From: Camellia lanceoleosa
Taxonomy: Eukaryota > Streptophyta > Magnoliopsida > Ericales > Theaceae
Length of the DNA: 64,000 nucleotides
Direction of reading: 5' to 3'
Assembly: GCA_025200525.1 (NCBI GenBank)
Contig: CM045763.1
Span: 61,825,018-61,889,017, forward strand
Positions 11,175 through 23,118 of this stretch are shown piece by piece. The position numbers and the translations under genes are program-made. Under the pieces are notes generated by a model that did not search any database, was not told the DNA's origin, and saw only the letters and a list, made by a program, of their open reading frames with translations. Numbering within the stretch: the first letter of the stretch is position 1; every line of letters starts with the position of its first letter.

Positions 11175-11378
11175 TTTTGTTTGGTTGCGTTTTCTTAAAA
11201 ACAAACAACAAAAACAAAATTTTACTTTTTTTAAAGTTATAATTAATTTGACGGAAATAAATACCAAAACATATTTCCTAAATTTTAAAAGTAACTTAAA
11301 AATGATAAGTATTTCTTACCAACTAGTTTTTATTTTTTTTAAAAAAAATAAAATTTGAAAACTCAACTAAACAGACGT
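11175..11378. mobile_element. Small MITE with TTTGGTTG ends
   Basis: The left end TGTTTGGTTGCGTTTTC and the right end GAAAACTCAACTAAACAG are imperfect inverses about 200 bp apart. The interior is AT-rich and self-complementary. No target duplication was established. Confidence 0.45.
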
Positions 11379-13160
11379 GAATGAAACTGCTAATTGCTAC
11401 ATAACCTTATTATTTTTTTAAGAATTTAAATCTTCTCAATTACATAATTGGAATGGAGATTTTCATTTTAATATAAAAAATTGAAACATCATTAAAATCC
11501 AAAGTTGTCTAGTCTATTTAAATTTTAAAATGTCCCTTAAATGTATTATTGAATTTGAAATAAAGATATGTTAGCATGACTATTTCATAATCATATGTTG
11601 ATATTGACATGAGCATCTTTATTCTATTTATATAATGGAGAGAATCCAAATATGTTTTACCCTCAGTATAATGACAGCGTTTTACTAGATTTATTTTTTG
11701 CCTTCAATTATGCATGATAATGATAGCTACAAACAAATCTACGTCCTCCATTGGTTGAGGATTTTCTATTTTTTGTCTCAATTCACTTGCAACTATTGAA
11801 TTATTTTTTGAGAATTCAGTACCAAAACATTTTTACAAGATCCAACAGTTGTAATTGAGATAGGAAGACAAAACAAAATTGCTATCCCATAAAGTAGATA
11901 AGGTTGAAAAAATTGAGAGAGATTGAAATGTTAAATGCATCATTCATGACAACTAATGAACATACAAGAAGAAGCAATGATATTTGAAAGAGGAAAAAGT
12001 AAAGAAAGTTCAAAATGAAATTGGTGGTTGGTAGGAATTCTCTTCCACAGTTCCACGCTTGTTGAGGACAAAGGCAAAGGAAAAGTTTGAAGGTCACTTT
12101 TGGGTCCCCAATATTGATTTGTTTTTTCATGCATGGCCTAAAAGCATATTCTTTAACATGCTTGAAAGGGCTTGTCTTTCCTGGTAGTGTCTAATGTGGG
12201 CTGTGATCACTAGCCACACACTTGGTCTGGACCACTGTGTAGAAGAATTGTACATTTATGAACAAAGAGGGCAGGGATGGTAAAGCTTATCGTTAGCATT
12301 TTTTGTGGTGTGGGTTTGAGTCATGAGGATAATTTCTTTAGATGCGTAAAGAGGGTATGAAATGGTAAAGGCTGTGGTTAGTGTTTTTTATAGTGTGGGT
12401 TTAATGTGAATAGCTTCTCTGAAAATAATATAAGACTTTGAACATTTTTCAAGGTAAAAGCACATGTAACTCTTAATTATTTTTTTTTATCGTAAATGTT
12501 TAAAATACAATTCTATCAATAATGGATGACAAAAAAAAAAAAGAAAAAAAAGCAGCATAAGCAAATTAACTGACATACAAAAAAAAATAAAATGACACAA
12601 GAATAAAAAAATAAAAATGGTAACAAACAGCGACAAACACAAGAATAAAAACAATCCTATTAAACACAATAGTGGACAATATTTGATAAAACTCAACTAA
12701 AATTTTATTTTTAATTTTTTTTATATAATTAATTTAGTGGTGTGAATCTCTTAATTACGAGCATGTGTAATTTTAAATGGGCAGAATACTTTAATTTTAC
12801 AAATTATTAGTATAATATATAAAAAAAAATTAAAATTTTAGGCACAACCATCCTACACCCCTACTCCATGATTGTTCCCAGAACCTGTTTTAGCGGATCC
12901 ACATCCACATTTCAATGAGTAATAAATGTTTATTTTGTTTAATTTATCTCGAGCCCTTCACTTATAGTAAATTTATATGAGTTGGTAATATGTGACTATT
13001 TTCATATCAAAATAATGGAAATTTTCCCTTTCATCATCTTCTCAATTTAGATAATAGTTTGAAATATATATGTCATGTTTGGATTTAAGATTTATTCAGA
13101 AAAAGGACATAAAATTATGTAGTCCAGTTTTATAATTGTTTTTAATGAACCTTATACATG
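11379..13160. other. Gene-free stretch with one imperfect tandem duplication
   Basis: No supported gene. At 12267-12425 a segment of about 83 bp (GAGGGNANGRATGGTAAAG to GTGTGGGTTT) is present twice in tandem with many differences. A-rich runs lie at 12530-12610. Confidence 0.45.
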
Positions 13161-13507
13161 TCTCACTATAACATATAAGAGTTTTAACGATCAAGTTTTC
13201 TTGGTTTCCAAAAGTATAAATTTTGTTGCAAAAAATATTTAGGGATTAATTTCTGTTGTCAGGAGAATAGTAGCTAAAAGATAATCCCAAATAATCAAAA
13301 AAGGATTATTTAGGAATAAAATTTTGAAAATGTTGCTAATAAAGCACTTTTAAGGACAAAATAGCTTGGTCCTAAAATGTTAGTAATTCATCACTAAATG
13401 TTTAATTTTGTTGCTAAAAATAAAATAATATGACAAAAATATTTTGTCCCTAAAAAATAATTATCCTTAAATTTTTATTTCTAAAATCTTAATTTTTTAT
13501 AATGTCT
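13161..13507. mobile_element. CACTA-type MITE
   Basis: The element is 13164-13504 (341 bp), begins CACTATAAC and ends TTATAATG (inverse CATTATAAA). It is flanked by the 3-bp duplication TCT on both sides, the CACTA superfamily TSD length. The interior is rich in TTGCTAAAA, TTAGGGAC and TTTGTCCCTAAAA words in both orientations. It is too short to code. Confidence 0.65.
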
Positions 13508-15440
13508 ATTCATTTTTTTCTTCTTACAGCAACCAAACAAAATACAGTTTTAACTTTTCTTCTTTATTTTTTTTAATCTATTTCTTTTGTGTTTCTCTCT
13601 ACAAATCATGAACAAGCAAAACGTTGAACCCTTGATGAGAATAGGGTAGTGACTGGCAAGTCAATGTAATCGGAAGACATTCAATTGGTTCCCAGAATGG
13701 GTGGTCCTTGATACATATGGACTGAAACGGCAAAAAAAAAATTACATAGTTCCATTTGATTAGGGGTTCGGCTTGGCCACTTCGTACTTTGCTATTATTT
13801 TTGTTAATAGTTACTCTTAACAAACTTAAAATAGTTGTTTTAAGGACATGTTAAAATAAAAAATAAAAAATTATTACTTTTTAAGTTGAGAGTGTGATGT
13901 GAACGTTATCGTATAAATAACATCACAGGATACTTATAAATTATTAGATATTTATCCAAAAAAAGTAAGAAAAAAAAAAGGAGAAATATTGCAAATTTAA
14001 TATCGAAAGGGAGCTATGTGCAGAAAGGCTAGCTAGGGAATAATTATTCAGTAATTTTGAAATATGGACACGTGATATTTTATAATATTATGATTGATGG
14101 AGAAAGTGATTAAGTGAGGTATTGTGTTGGGTGATTAAAGAATATGAAAGAATATATTAAATGATAATTGATTAAAAAATACAAATACGTGACATTTCGA
14201 GAATATTAAATAATTTCCTCCAGCTAGGTCAGTCTTTGGTGCATGTGAACTTTGAACAACTATTTAAATACAAAAGTCATAGTTTCGGCCATTAATGACA
14301 CATTGCCATTTTTTGAAGAAGAAATTGTCCTCTCCGTGTCTGCTGTGGTCACAAAAAGTTTTGACACGCATGGACCAACCCACTTTCCAAATCACCCCAC
14401 CTAACCCTAATATTACACCACTCATTCCTACTTTCTATTATGTTTTGGAAATATTATGCAGTAATTTCAAAAGTATCATCGTGATGTTAGTTGTGGAAAT
14501 TGAAATTTTTTAAAAATGAATCAAAATTGATTCTATTTGACTTGAATGATACACTCATTCATGGTATCTTTTTAGGTGAAAGATTATGACCCCAAAGTCA
14601 TGATCCTTTAGACTGATCATAAATACTTCTATAAATATTATCTCATATCATTTATTTTATATAAAGTTTTGTATTCATACATTATGTCAAGTATAAGAAA
14701 GAGAGTGCATAGCAAAAATTAATTCATTCTACACATAAAAGTTGTACAATTTCTGTATGTGATGATTAATGTATTCTGGAGTTAGGACACCACGTTAATC
14801 GCAAATACAAGAGGGATGATGAATTTCTATCTTAAAGACAAAGTATTCAAATACTGACTTCGGTTATAATTTGTTCTAATCTTGCTAAATTTTCAAAAAA
14901 AAATTCTTTTGTTTCATTTTATTATTTATTTGCATCAAATTGACTTTTAAAAAACATTTTCCAACAGTGGAAAATAATATGGATGGGACAGACAACCTAG
15001 CCAACTACGGTAAGACAAGTTGGTTCCACCTAGGGGTATAAATTGTATTGTTTGTTTTTTTAATCGACAAAATGTTAGTTATTAGAAATATATTATATAT
15101 ATTTATATTTCATATATCATATATTTCACTTTTAATTGCTCTTTTTTTTTTATTTTTTTATTTAATTTTAATTAATTTAAAAAATGCCACGGCAATGAGA
15201 AGAGATGAATGATAATGAAATGATAAATTATTTTTTATTGCCTTGCTGAAGGCTACATGTGTACTAAATGTGTGTAAATGAAAAATAAAATGTCTAATCA
15301 TATATGGTAAAGAAAAAAAAAAAAATAAGTTGTACTAGGTATTTTAACTAACAAGTATTATATACCTAGTGGGTTAAAGATGCTCTTAGTTGTTAAATTA
15401 GTATCTATGGAAGAAAATTTCCATACTTTTGGCAAATCAC
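13508..15440. other. Gene-free AT-rich stretch
   Basis: Short open frames here (such as 13599-13823 minus and 14295-14513 plus) have no recognisable domain and AT-driven composition. I see nothing functional. Confidence 0.5.
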
Positions 15441-15454
15441 CTAAGTACTTGCAT

Positions 15455-15555
15455 TTCTTTAATTCAATCCCATAAGGGGAATTAAACCCATAACCTCCTT
15501 GAAATTAAACTTTAAAGAAGGCATGGTGACCAACTAGGTTAGACCTAGTTGGTTT
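15455..15555 (-). mobile_element. tRNA-derived SINE-like remnant
   Basis: On the minus strand TAACCTAGTTGGTCACCATG resembles an A box, followed about 35 bp later by GGTTATGGGTTTAATTCCCC resembling a B box of RNA polymerase III. No cloverleaf or CCA-adjacent tail can be drawn, so a tRNA gene is excluded and a degraded SINE is the likelier reading. Confidence 0.35.
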
Positions 15556-15914
15556 AAATTGTATTGTGTTAGTTGTATTCATGTGGTGTTAAAATTCTCA
15601 ACAATGCTATAGGGCTCTAAAAAAATACAACTTTCACAATCTCTATTCACTTATAATTGGTTCAGAAAATAAAAAAATAAAAATACATAATTAATTCACA
15701 TTATTTTAAAGGTCATGAAGGTCTCCGACTTTAGGGATCCCAAACATTTTTATAAAATTCACTGCACTCTAACTAAACAAATTTATTTCTTGGTATTATC
15801 TTATCATGTTGTTTTATGTTTGTTGGTATGAAACTAATCTATAGTAGATGAATTTATTTATAAAAACATTTAATTTAGACTCAATCTTATTTCTCTAAAT
15901 AATTTTAACTCAAT
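15546..15914. other. Gene-free AT-rich stretch
   Basis: Nothing supported. Confidence 0.5.
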
Positions 15915-16355
15915 ACTATGCTCGGTTATCATTTTTCAAAAACACTTTTCAGAAAATTCTAATTTCTTATTTTTTGTGTTTTTTTGTTTTTACTGAATTT
16001 TTTTTATATTTTCAACAATTTTTTTTAATTTTTAGACATACCTAACATAAATATACCTAAAAAGTAAAAAAGAAAGAAAGAAAAAAACCTTTTAAAAATT
16101 CACTAAATACCAAAAATATAAAAAAAAAACGAGAATTCAGTATATTTTTTGTATTTTTATGTATTTATTAATTTTTAAAAATATTTTTTTACAATTTTTT
16201 TACTTTTTAGATACATCTAAGTAAGGTGCATCTAAAAGAGTAAAAAAATTGTTTAAAATTTTAAAAATATTCACTAAAAATAAAAAAAACACGAAAACAA
16301 AAAAACTCAATTTTCAAAAAACTTAATTAAAAAAACTCAAACCAAACACATTCTA
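15915..16355. repeat. Palindromic AT-rich MITE family, copy 1
   Basis: About 440 bp in which the left half (AGAAAATTCTAATTT, ACTTTTTAG, CACTAAATAC) is mirrored by the right half (ATGTATTTATTAATTTT, TACTTTTTAGATACATC, ATTCACTAAAAA), ending near CTCAAACCAAACACA. The whole forms a long imperfect hairpin. Copies are recognisable at 33125-33580, 35095-35530, 44938-45130, 46285-46745 and 56455-56845. Confidence 0.7.
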
Positions 16356-16444
16356 TTTTTAATATTAATTTTTTTATTTGCTAGATTGACGTCAAAGTAA
16401 AAAACTAAAAAGATCATACTCGAATAGAAATAACACAATAATAA

Positions 16445-18930
16445 TAAAAATATGGGAGCTTTTTTTATAAATTCACTTTCTAAGAGTTTTATTCCATCCA
16501 ACTCATATTCTTTTTGACTATTCCATTAGGTCCTATTCGAGATAAGAAGACCAAAATACCATTTTCATCTACTTATGTTCCATTTAGTTCACATTATTTT
16601 TTTATATTTCAATAAGTCCTATGAGTGACATAATAACCAAAATACCCCTAATGTGAATGTTCATATCGTCAATGTGTAGGGGCCCGACTCATGTCGATCC
16701 TCGTGGGTGCCCGGAAGAATTCGAGTCGGGCCGGGGCGAACCCGGCTCATTGACAATGTGAATATTCACATTAATAGGAGTGTAAAATTGACCCGCGTTC
16801 CGTGGCGCTCGAAACTCGCCTACGGCCCATGGACGGCCTGGGGTGGGCCCGGTCCGACCCGTTGACAATGTGAATATTCACATTGACATGTTAACATTCA
16901 CATTGATAAGAGTATAAAATTGGCCCATGGCCCATGGGTGGCCAAAAGCCCGTCCGCGGCCCGGGGCAGGCCCAGCCTATTGACAATGTGAATATTCACA
17001 TTGACATGTTAACATTCACATTGATAGAAGTGAAAAATTAGCCGTGTCGTGGTCGAAACGAATCCCGCCCACGTGCGCGAAGGAGGGCTTGGCCCGACCC
17101 GTTGACAATGTGAATATTCACATTGACATGTTAACATTCACATTGATAGGAGTGTAAAATTAGTCCGTGCCTCATGGCTGCCCGAAACCGCCCGGCAGTG
17201 CGGCTGCAAGGCGAGCCTGGCCATTTTTTTTTAATTCTTTTTAATTTTTTCTACCAAAATTTTATTATTTTTCACAAAAAAAGACACTAGGCCCCAACGC
17301 GGGCCGGGCCTCAGACCGAGCCTTGAATGGGCCTTAACCGGGCTGATAGGCCGGGCCAGGCTTCAAAGTGACGGCCCAGGCCCTAACCTAGGGTCTCGGA
17401 CTAGACTCGAGCCTAGGCCTAAACGAGCCTTTCTCGGGCCAAGTCGGGCCAGCTCACAGGCCAAAAAATTAGGCCTAGGCCTTAGCCCTGGCACAAGGGT
17501 ATTCGAGCTTTGGATAGGTCGATGGATCGAGTCTCGGGTCGGGCCGATGGGCCTTCCACAAAAAAATACATTGCGCCTCAGGTGGGCTGGACCTCGGATT
17601 GAGCCTTGAATGGGCCTTAAGCGGGCCGATGGGCGGGGCCGGACTTCAAAGTGATGACCTAGGCCCTAACCTAAGGTCTCGGACATGCTCAGGCCTGGAC
17701 TTAAACGAGCCTGTCCCGGGCCGTGGGCGGGCTTCAAGCAGCCTACGGGCCGCGGGCCAATTCTATATTCCTATCAATGTACATTTTAACATGTCAATGT
17801 AAATATTCACGTTGTCAACGGGCCGGGCCTACCCCGAGCTGCGGGCAAGCTTCGGGCAACAGGCAAATTATACACTCCTATCAATGTGAATGTTAACATG
17901 TCAATGTGAATATTCACATTGTCACGGGTCGGGCCAAGCCCGCCTCGGGCTGCGGTCGGGTTTCAGGCCGTCCACGGGTTGCGGACTAATTTTACACTCT
18001 TATCAATGTGAATGTTAACATGTCAATGTGAATATTTACATTGTCAACGGGTCGGGTCGGGTCGGGCCCGCCCTAGGCCGCTAGCCAATTTTATACTCTT
18101 ATCAATGTGAATGTTAACATGTCAATGTGAATATTCACGTTGTCAACAGTCCGGCCGGGCCGAGCCCCCCCCGGGCAGCCCACGGGCCGTGGGCAGGTTT
18201 CGGGCAGCCACGAGACGTGGGCTAATTTTACACTTCTATCAATGTGAATGTTAACATGTCAATGTGAATATTCACATTGTTAATGCCGATTACGGCCATG
18301 GCGGTGTTTCGATCATATGGGCGGGCTTATTTTACACTTCTATCAATGTGAATGTTAATATGTCAATGTGAATATTCACATTGTCTGCCGCAGCGGCTTT
18401 TTGGTCGCCTGTGGCATGAGTCAATTTTATACTCTTATCAATGTGAATGTTAACATGTCAATGTGAATATTCACATTGTCAACGGGCCGGACCGGGCCCG
18501 CCTCGGGCCGTCCATGAGTCGCGGGTAGGTTTCGCGTCGCCACAGGACGCAGGCCAATTTTGTACTCCTATTAATGTGAATGTTAACATGTCAATGTGAA
18601 TATTCACATTGTCAACGGGTCAGGCCCGCCCCGGCTCGTGGGCGGGTTTCGGGCCGCCCACGGGCCAATTTTACATTCCTACCAATGTGAATTTAAAAAT
18701 ATGAATGTTCACATCATAAAATTACTAACCGTTCAAAAAATATTTCTAAGGGTATCAAAATTAAATATAAGGGCATAAGTGTCCAAGAAAATAGTGTAAA
18801 TCAATAATAAGGACTTTATGGAATAAAACTATACATACATGTGACTAAATGAGTTAAAAAATTTCTTCATTGATTTTTTGGGTTAAAACACTTCTAAATG
18901 AGATTTATCAATAATTTTTCCTAAAAATAT
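16445..18930. mobile_element. MULE B: Mutator-like element filled by a GC-rich palindrome array
   Basis: The element is 16454-18921 (2468 bp), bounded by a perfect 9-bp duplication TAAAAATAT (16445-16453 and 18922-18930). The right end, inverted, reads GGAAAAATTATTGATAAATC like MULE A. The left end (GGGAGCTTTTTTTATAAATT) is more diverged. Subterminal parts share ATTCCATNNAACTC and AAGTCCTA-type blocks. There is no transposase and no convincing ORF; the entire interior is the repeat array at 16653-18690. Confidence 0.8.
16653..18690. repeat. Two-armed array of a 20-bp palindrome with variable GC-rich spacers
   Basis: Twelve copies of CAATGTGAATATTCACATTG, a perfect palindrome in most copies, lie at 16754, 16866, 16984, 17106 and then 17795, 17902, 18024, 18123, 18260, 18364, 18459 and 18592. 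Each is joined to CATGTTAACATTCACATTGA and a GGAGTGTAAAATT tail. Copies 1-4 run in one orientation; copies 5-12 run in the opposite orientation. Spacing is 95-137 bp. Between them sit spacers of about 45-65 bp, very GC-rich (CGGGCCGGGCC-like) and far more variable than the cores. The middle (17285-17760) holds two direct copies of a GC-rich segment containing GAGCCTTGAATGGGCCTTAA about 290 bp apart. The arms could pair into a giant stem. Confidence 0.9.
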
Positions 18931-19182
18931 ATTATTTTATATATTTTTTATTCAACTAAATATGGTTAAATAAATTATTTAAACATATCATATCACTCCT
19001 TAGTGGAAAATAACATTAAAGGAAACACTATCACACACTTATTTATCATAAAAAATATAATCTTTTATTCATCACAAAAAGCATGACCTTGCCATTCATA
19101 ATTTTAAGATACACATCATAATTTCTCTGTTCATAATTTTCATCACAAAAAATACATTTTTTCTTATAATGTACATTTTGAA
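18931..19182. other. AT-rich stretch
   Basis: Contains CATAATTTTCATCACAAAAA-type direct repeats at 19040-19160; no gene. Confidence 0.5.
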
Positions 19183-19613
19183 GGGAAAATTTGTTAAAAA
19201 AATTCTCTCATTACTTCATAAGATATTCTTATATTTTAATAAATCCTATTGATTTGGACATTTGATCTACCAAATTCTAATTCTCATATTTAAGGTATTT
19301 TATAGATAATTTTACCCTTACAAATATTTTTTAAACCCTTAACAGTTTGGTGATGTGAATATTCATATTAAATAATTTTGACAGTGTGAATGTTCACATC
19401 ATGAAACATTCACATTGTCAATGTAAACATTAATACGTGCATCCTATTATTTTTAGGAATATTTTGATAATTATGTTACCTATAGAACTTATTGAAATAT
19501 AAAAAAATAATTTAGAATAATCGAAACATATATAGCTGAAAAAAAAATTTACAAAAAGAAAAAAAAAATGCCCTATTTAAGAGGGCACATTGTAGTATTT
19601 CCCTAATATTAAA
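19183..19613. mobile_element. Probable small relative of MULE B
   Basis: It begins GGGAAAATTTGTTAAAAAA. It contains TATTTTAATAAATCCTAT, and inverted ATTTCAATAAGTTCTAT as in the subterminal part of MULE B, around GTGTGAATGTTCACATC and CATTCACATTGTCAATG. It may represent the array-free or ancestral form of MULE B. No target duplication could be confirmed and the right end is uncertain. Confidence 0.4.
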
Positions 19614-20332
19614 AAATATAATTAATCTATCACTAAATGAGTAATCTATGTCTAGCCAGATTGTAGTCCAAGAAATCATGAGGGGACATTTATGTATTAA
19701 CAGCCAAATTTTGAAATACATTATAATACTTACATTAATGGTTTCTATAGTTTGAACCTTATATCATTTTAGTTCTTAACTTTTCAATTGTAACACATTT
19801 AATCTTGAATCTTATTCCAAATAAGAACAATTAAAGATACTATTGTTCAATTTCATCAAATTGACGACTTTGCTCTAGAAATGATATTTTCAATTATCCT
19901 TATTTGAAATAAGATTTAAAATTCAGGGTTACATGTGTTATAATTGAAAAATCATGAATCAAAGTAACACAAGTCTCAAACTATAGAGACTATTAATATA
20001 ATTTGTCCTATAATTTATACTTATATTTGTATGAAGAAAAATTATTAATACTAATCCGTTAACTTTGTTATTTAATGCATAAGTCAATTAAGATTTTAGA
20101 TATTTTATCCAGGCTCTATCTTGTGCATGCATGCATGGTTTTGGGAGGTCAAAAGTCGCATTTGTCAATATATACATGTGATGGAGAAGCCAAGTTTGGT
20201 GTTGAATGTCTACAATTGCTGGCTGATCATGACTTCCGAATGTGGCCTACAATTGTCTCCGAGTTTGATGCAGTTCAAACTTGTAAGTAGTGATAAAACC
20301 AGCTATTTGGCTATTTATAAAAATAGAGAATT
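19614..20332. other. Gene-free stretch
   Basis: The overlapping frames at 20075-20348 are in slightly GC-richer sequence (TGCATGCATGCATGG) but show no domain. A captured gene scrap cannot be ruled out. Confidence 0.4.
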
Positions 20333-20745
20333 TATATATAAGTCCTAATAAGTGAATTAATTATTTAATAGATCTTATAATAGTTAACGATATTTTTTAT
20401 TAAATATTATTAAAAAATATTAGTAATTGTTAATTTTTAACGACAATCTAAAAATTTTGTCACAAAAAATATCACTAATTATAAAATTTAGCGACAATTT
20501 TAAAAAAAAATCGCTAATTTACAACTTTTAACGACCATTTAAAAAATTCATCACAGAAAAATGTCACTAATTGTAAGTTTTAAAAACAATTTATGAAAAC
20601 CGTGATAAAAAAAAGTCACTAATTGTCAATTTTTAGCAACATGTAAAAATTGTTAAAAAAAATTATTTTTAGCGACGATTTTACTAAAATTTATTTTCAA
20701 TAGGATTTGATGGGAATTAAGTCTAAATATTAAAACTTTTTGGTA
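20333..20745. mobile_element. MITE copy 2 (homologue of 9641-10080)
   Basis: It starts near AAGTCCTAATAAGTGAATT and ends near GAATTAAGTCTAAATATT. The interior is built from GTCACAAAAAATATCACTAA and GCGACAATTTTA words in the same order as copy 1. Confidence 0.65.
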
Positions 20746-21282
20746 GTTTACCTTAACAAGGGACTGCAATATAGTTTTTTTCAAAAAAATAAATCATTCA
20801 ATTTTTATTTTTTATTTATTTATAAACACAATAAGTTGAATGGATTAAGATTATTTGATTGGCTTAATTTTTTATATAGGTGATATACATAAATGGGACA
20901 AGGTAGTTAGCTCAGTAATCCTTGTAGGTACTCTTTAGGATAGTGAGAATGTCAGAGATTTATTATTTGAATTGATAGAGTGATTGTGATCATTTCATTA
21001 TAATATAACTTGTAAACCCTTAATATCCTATTGTATGGCAACAAAATGTAAAGAAAGATATACATTAATAATTTTACAAAAATGAATGGTACAACACCCT
21101 CCAATCCTAAACTGGAAGGAAGTCCTGCCCCTATTTAGTTTATTTGAAACACTTACGTTATGTTTGGTTGAAGAAAGAGAAAAGAAAAAAATATGTGAAA
21201 TTAAATTAAATGTAGGTATATTTTATTCATATTTTTTTTAAAAAAATTTCTCCTCAAATTTGCCAATCAAACACAATATTAA
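20746..21282. other. Gene-free AT-rich stretch
   Basis: Ordinary flank of the gypsy element; no gene seen. Confidence 0.5.
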
Positions 21283-21287
21283 GCTAC

Positions 21288-22025
21288 TGTACGGGGGCGA
21301 AATATCCTTTGCTCTCCGTACGCCTTGAATGTCAAGCTTCCGTCATCGGCGTCTGTCTCTACAACACAAAAGGGTGAGCTGCCCGGCGGTGGTGTGCCGG
21401 AAAGACCCTCCGACGATCAAGTCAGATCTTAGGAGGAAGACAGTGAGGAGAGAGTGTTTGTGAGAGTGAGTTCGCATACCTGTAACCTTCGTCTCTTCTC
21501 CTATTTCTAGGTCAGCCTTAAGGTCCTTCTGGCGCCTCACCACCTTACACGCGTGAAGGTTCTGTCCTCTCACCAATACACACTGAACTGTCTAACAGCA
21601 TTGAGGCGTTCGTGGAGCGGATGTCCTTACCTTCACACCATTGGCCCAGGTGGCACCCTTGACCAAGGTACCACGACCGGCCTAACACAGGCGGAAAATT
21701 GCCATCACATTCATTTAACACTACTGGCCGCCCACCGACTGTGACTTGGGATTAGGTGAGAGCTCGACCACTGGGACCGAACCATTATTGGTCGGTTTGT
21801 CCTGAGCAACAGGTTGCGAGACATGGCGGCCTCCATCCGCGCTTCCCCAATCTCGGTCATGTCTTAGCTCGGGCTACCTGAGCTTCTTCTGATGGATGCA
21901 AGGCGGCCAATTATTACGACCATGCAGATCATTCCGCTGCCCGTGTCGAAAGTCAAGTTATCCCAACGCTGCGCAATCCGTCATTTTAGCTCGGTCGTAC
22001 TACTCGGTGCGAATCTCCCCTCTCA
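21288..22025 (-). repeat. 3' LTR of the Tat element
   Basis: 738 bp, pairing with 31318-32131. It lacks two GC-rich segments present in the other LTR (counterparts of about 31545-31613 and about 31978-32012). On the plus strand it begins TGTACGGGGGCG and ends CTCCCCTCTCA. Confidence 0.92.
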
Positions 22026-22040
22026 ATTGCCCCTTAAACC
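22026..22040 (-). other. Polypurine tract
   Basis: On the minus strand GGTTTAAGGGGCAAT lies immediately before the 3' LTR, the expected plus-strand primer site. Confidence 0.7.
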
Positions 22041-23118
22041 CATCCGAGCCATCGTGATTGGGTTTATCTTCACGACCGAGCTATCGTTCCGAGTCAAACC
22101 GTTTTCAGGCCACGCACAAGTGGGAACATATCGATTGCTATTCCATTAGGTCGGCTATTCCTTGGTTGTCTTGTCGGCGTGCGTGGCATCACGCCATTGG
22201 GTCGTGCAGAATTCAAGCTTTTTTTCCCCTTTTTGTATCTCAAGGGTCTTAGTCCTTCACCTTTCATTATCTCCATCTTCTTCCGAACTCCAAACCCTAG
22301 CTTCCAAGAGCATCCTCTCTGCCGCTTTCACTCGCTTGTTCTTGCCATTTTTCACGCTGTGCTCAAGCTCTCGAGGCCCTCCCTCGTTTTTGGTAAGTTT
22401 CTACAACCCCTTACTGCGTTTTTTCTATTTCCATTTTGAAGCCCTACTGTTCTCGCTCATACTTTCGTTACTCTTAGCATTTCCTTCATATACCATAGGC
22501 AAAACTGTTACTGGATCATTAGGGGGGGCCTTCGTGCCCCTCGTTCCATTTAGTTTCAACGAGTGAGCCTTGAACTTAGGATGAATAGGATGAACATAAT
22601 GAATACTGGGAAAAACCGAGCAAAACGCTCATTTAGATCCGATGGAAGGGTTTACACCGAGCAAAAAGCGTTTCAAGACCGAGGTCACAACCGAGCTATA
22701 TACACCTTAGATCGGCGGATAGGTTTAACCGGGCTAAAGGCCTGAAATCATAAGCCAGTACCTCCATCCGGGCTTGACCGAGCTAAAACCTCCATTAGAA
22801 TCGAACCGATCAAAAACTCCTAGATCGAGTAAAAACCAAAGACCAAAAAGAAGGCTAAATCACCATCCCGATGGGGAGGTAGGTGGAAGGCCGCCAAACA
22901 CCTAGAACCTTCGAGCTATTTCCAATAGAGAATATATGCCGTGCTAACCCTTGGACTCATTTTTCAATATGAGAACAAGTAGGGCGTCCAATCGACATTA
23001 TTGTTGGTGGAGCTCAAAGTCCGGCGACCACTACACATTTTTGACCGAGATACCATATAGCAAATAAGACCGAGATACAATAGATGGGGAAATACCGCTA
23101 TAAGGTTAGTTCGCCTGC
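22041..23118 (+). other. Non-coding part of the Tat 3' region, probable leader of the antisense ORF
   Basis: Between the purine tract and the start of the antisense ORF. It includes a pyrimidine-rich, CCCTAG-containing stretch (22200-22450) resembling a plant 5' leader read on the plus strand. Open frames such as 22162-22566 are low-complexity serine/phenylalanine-rich and not accepted. Confidence 0.45.

Noticed and set aside
15455..15555. tRNA gene
   Set aside because: A- and B-box-like words exist, but no acceptor stem or cloverleaf can be paired.
16653..18690. CRISPR-like repeat-spacer array
   Set aside because: Repeats alternate with variable spacers, but the host is a plant, spacing is irregular (95-137 bp), orientation flips mid-array and no cas genes exist. 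It is transposon cargo.
22162..22566. 134-residue serine/phenylalanine-rich frame
   Set aside because: Located in the non-coding 3' region of the Tat element, low complexity, pyrimidine-rich leader composition.
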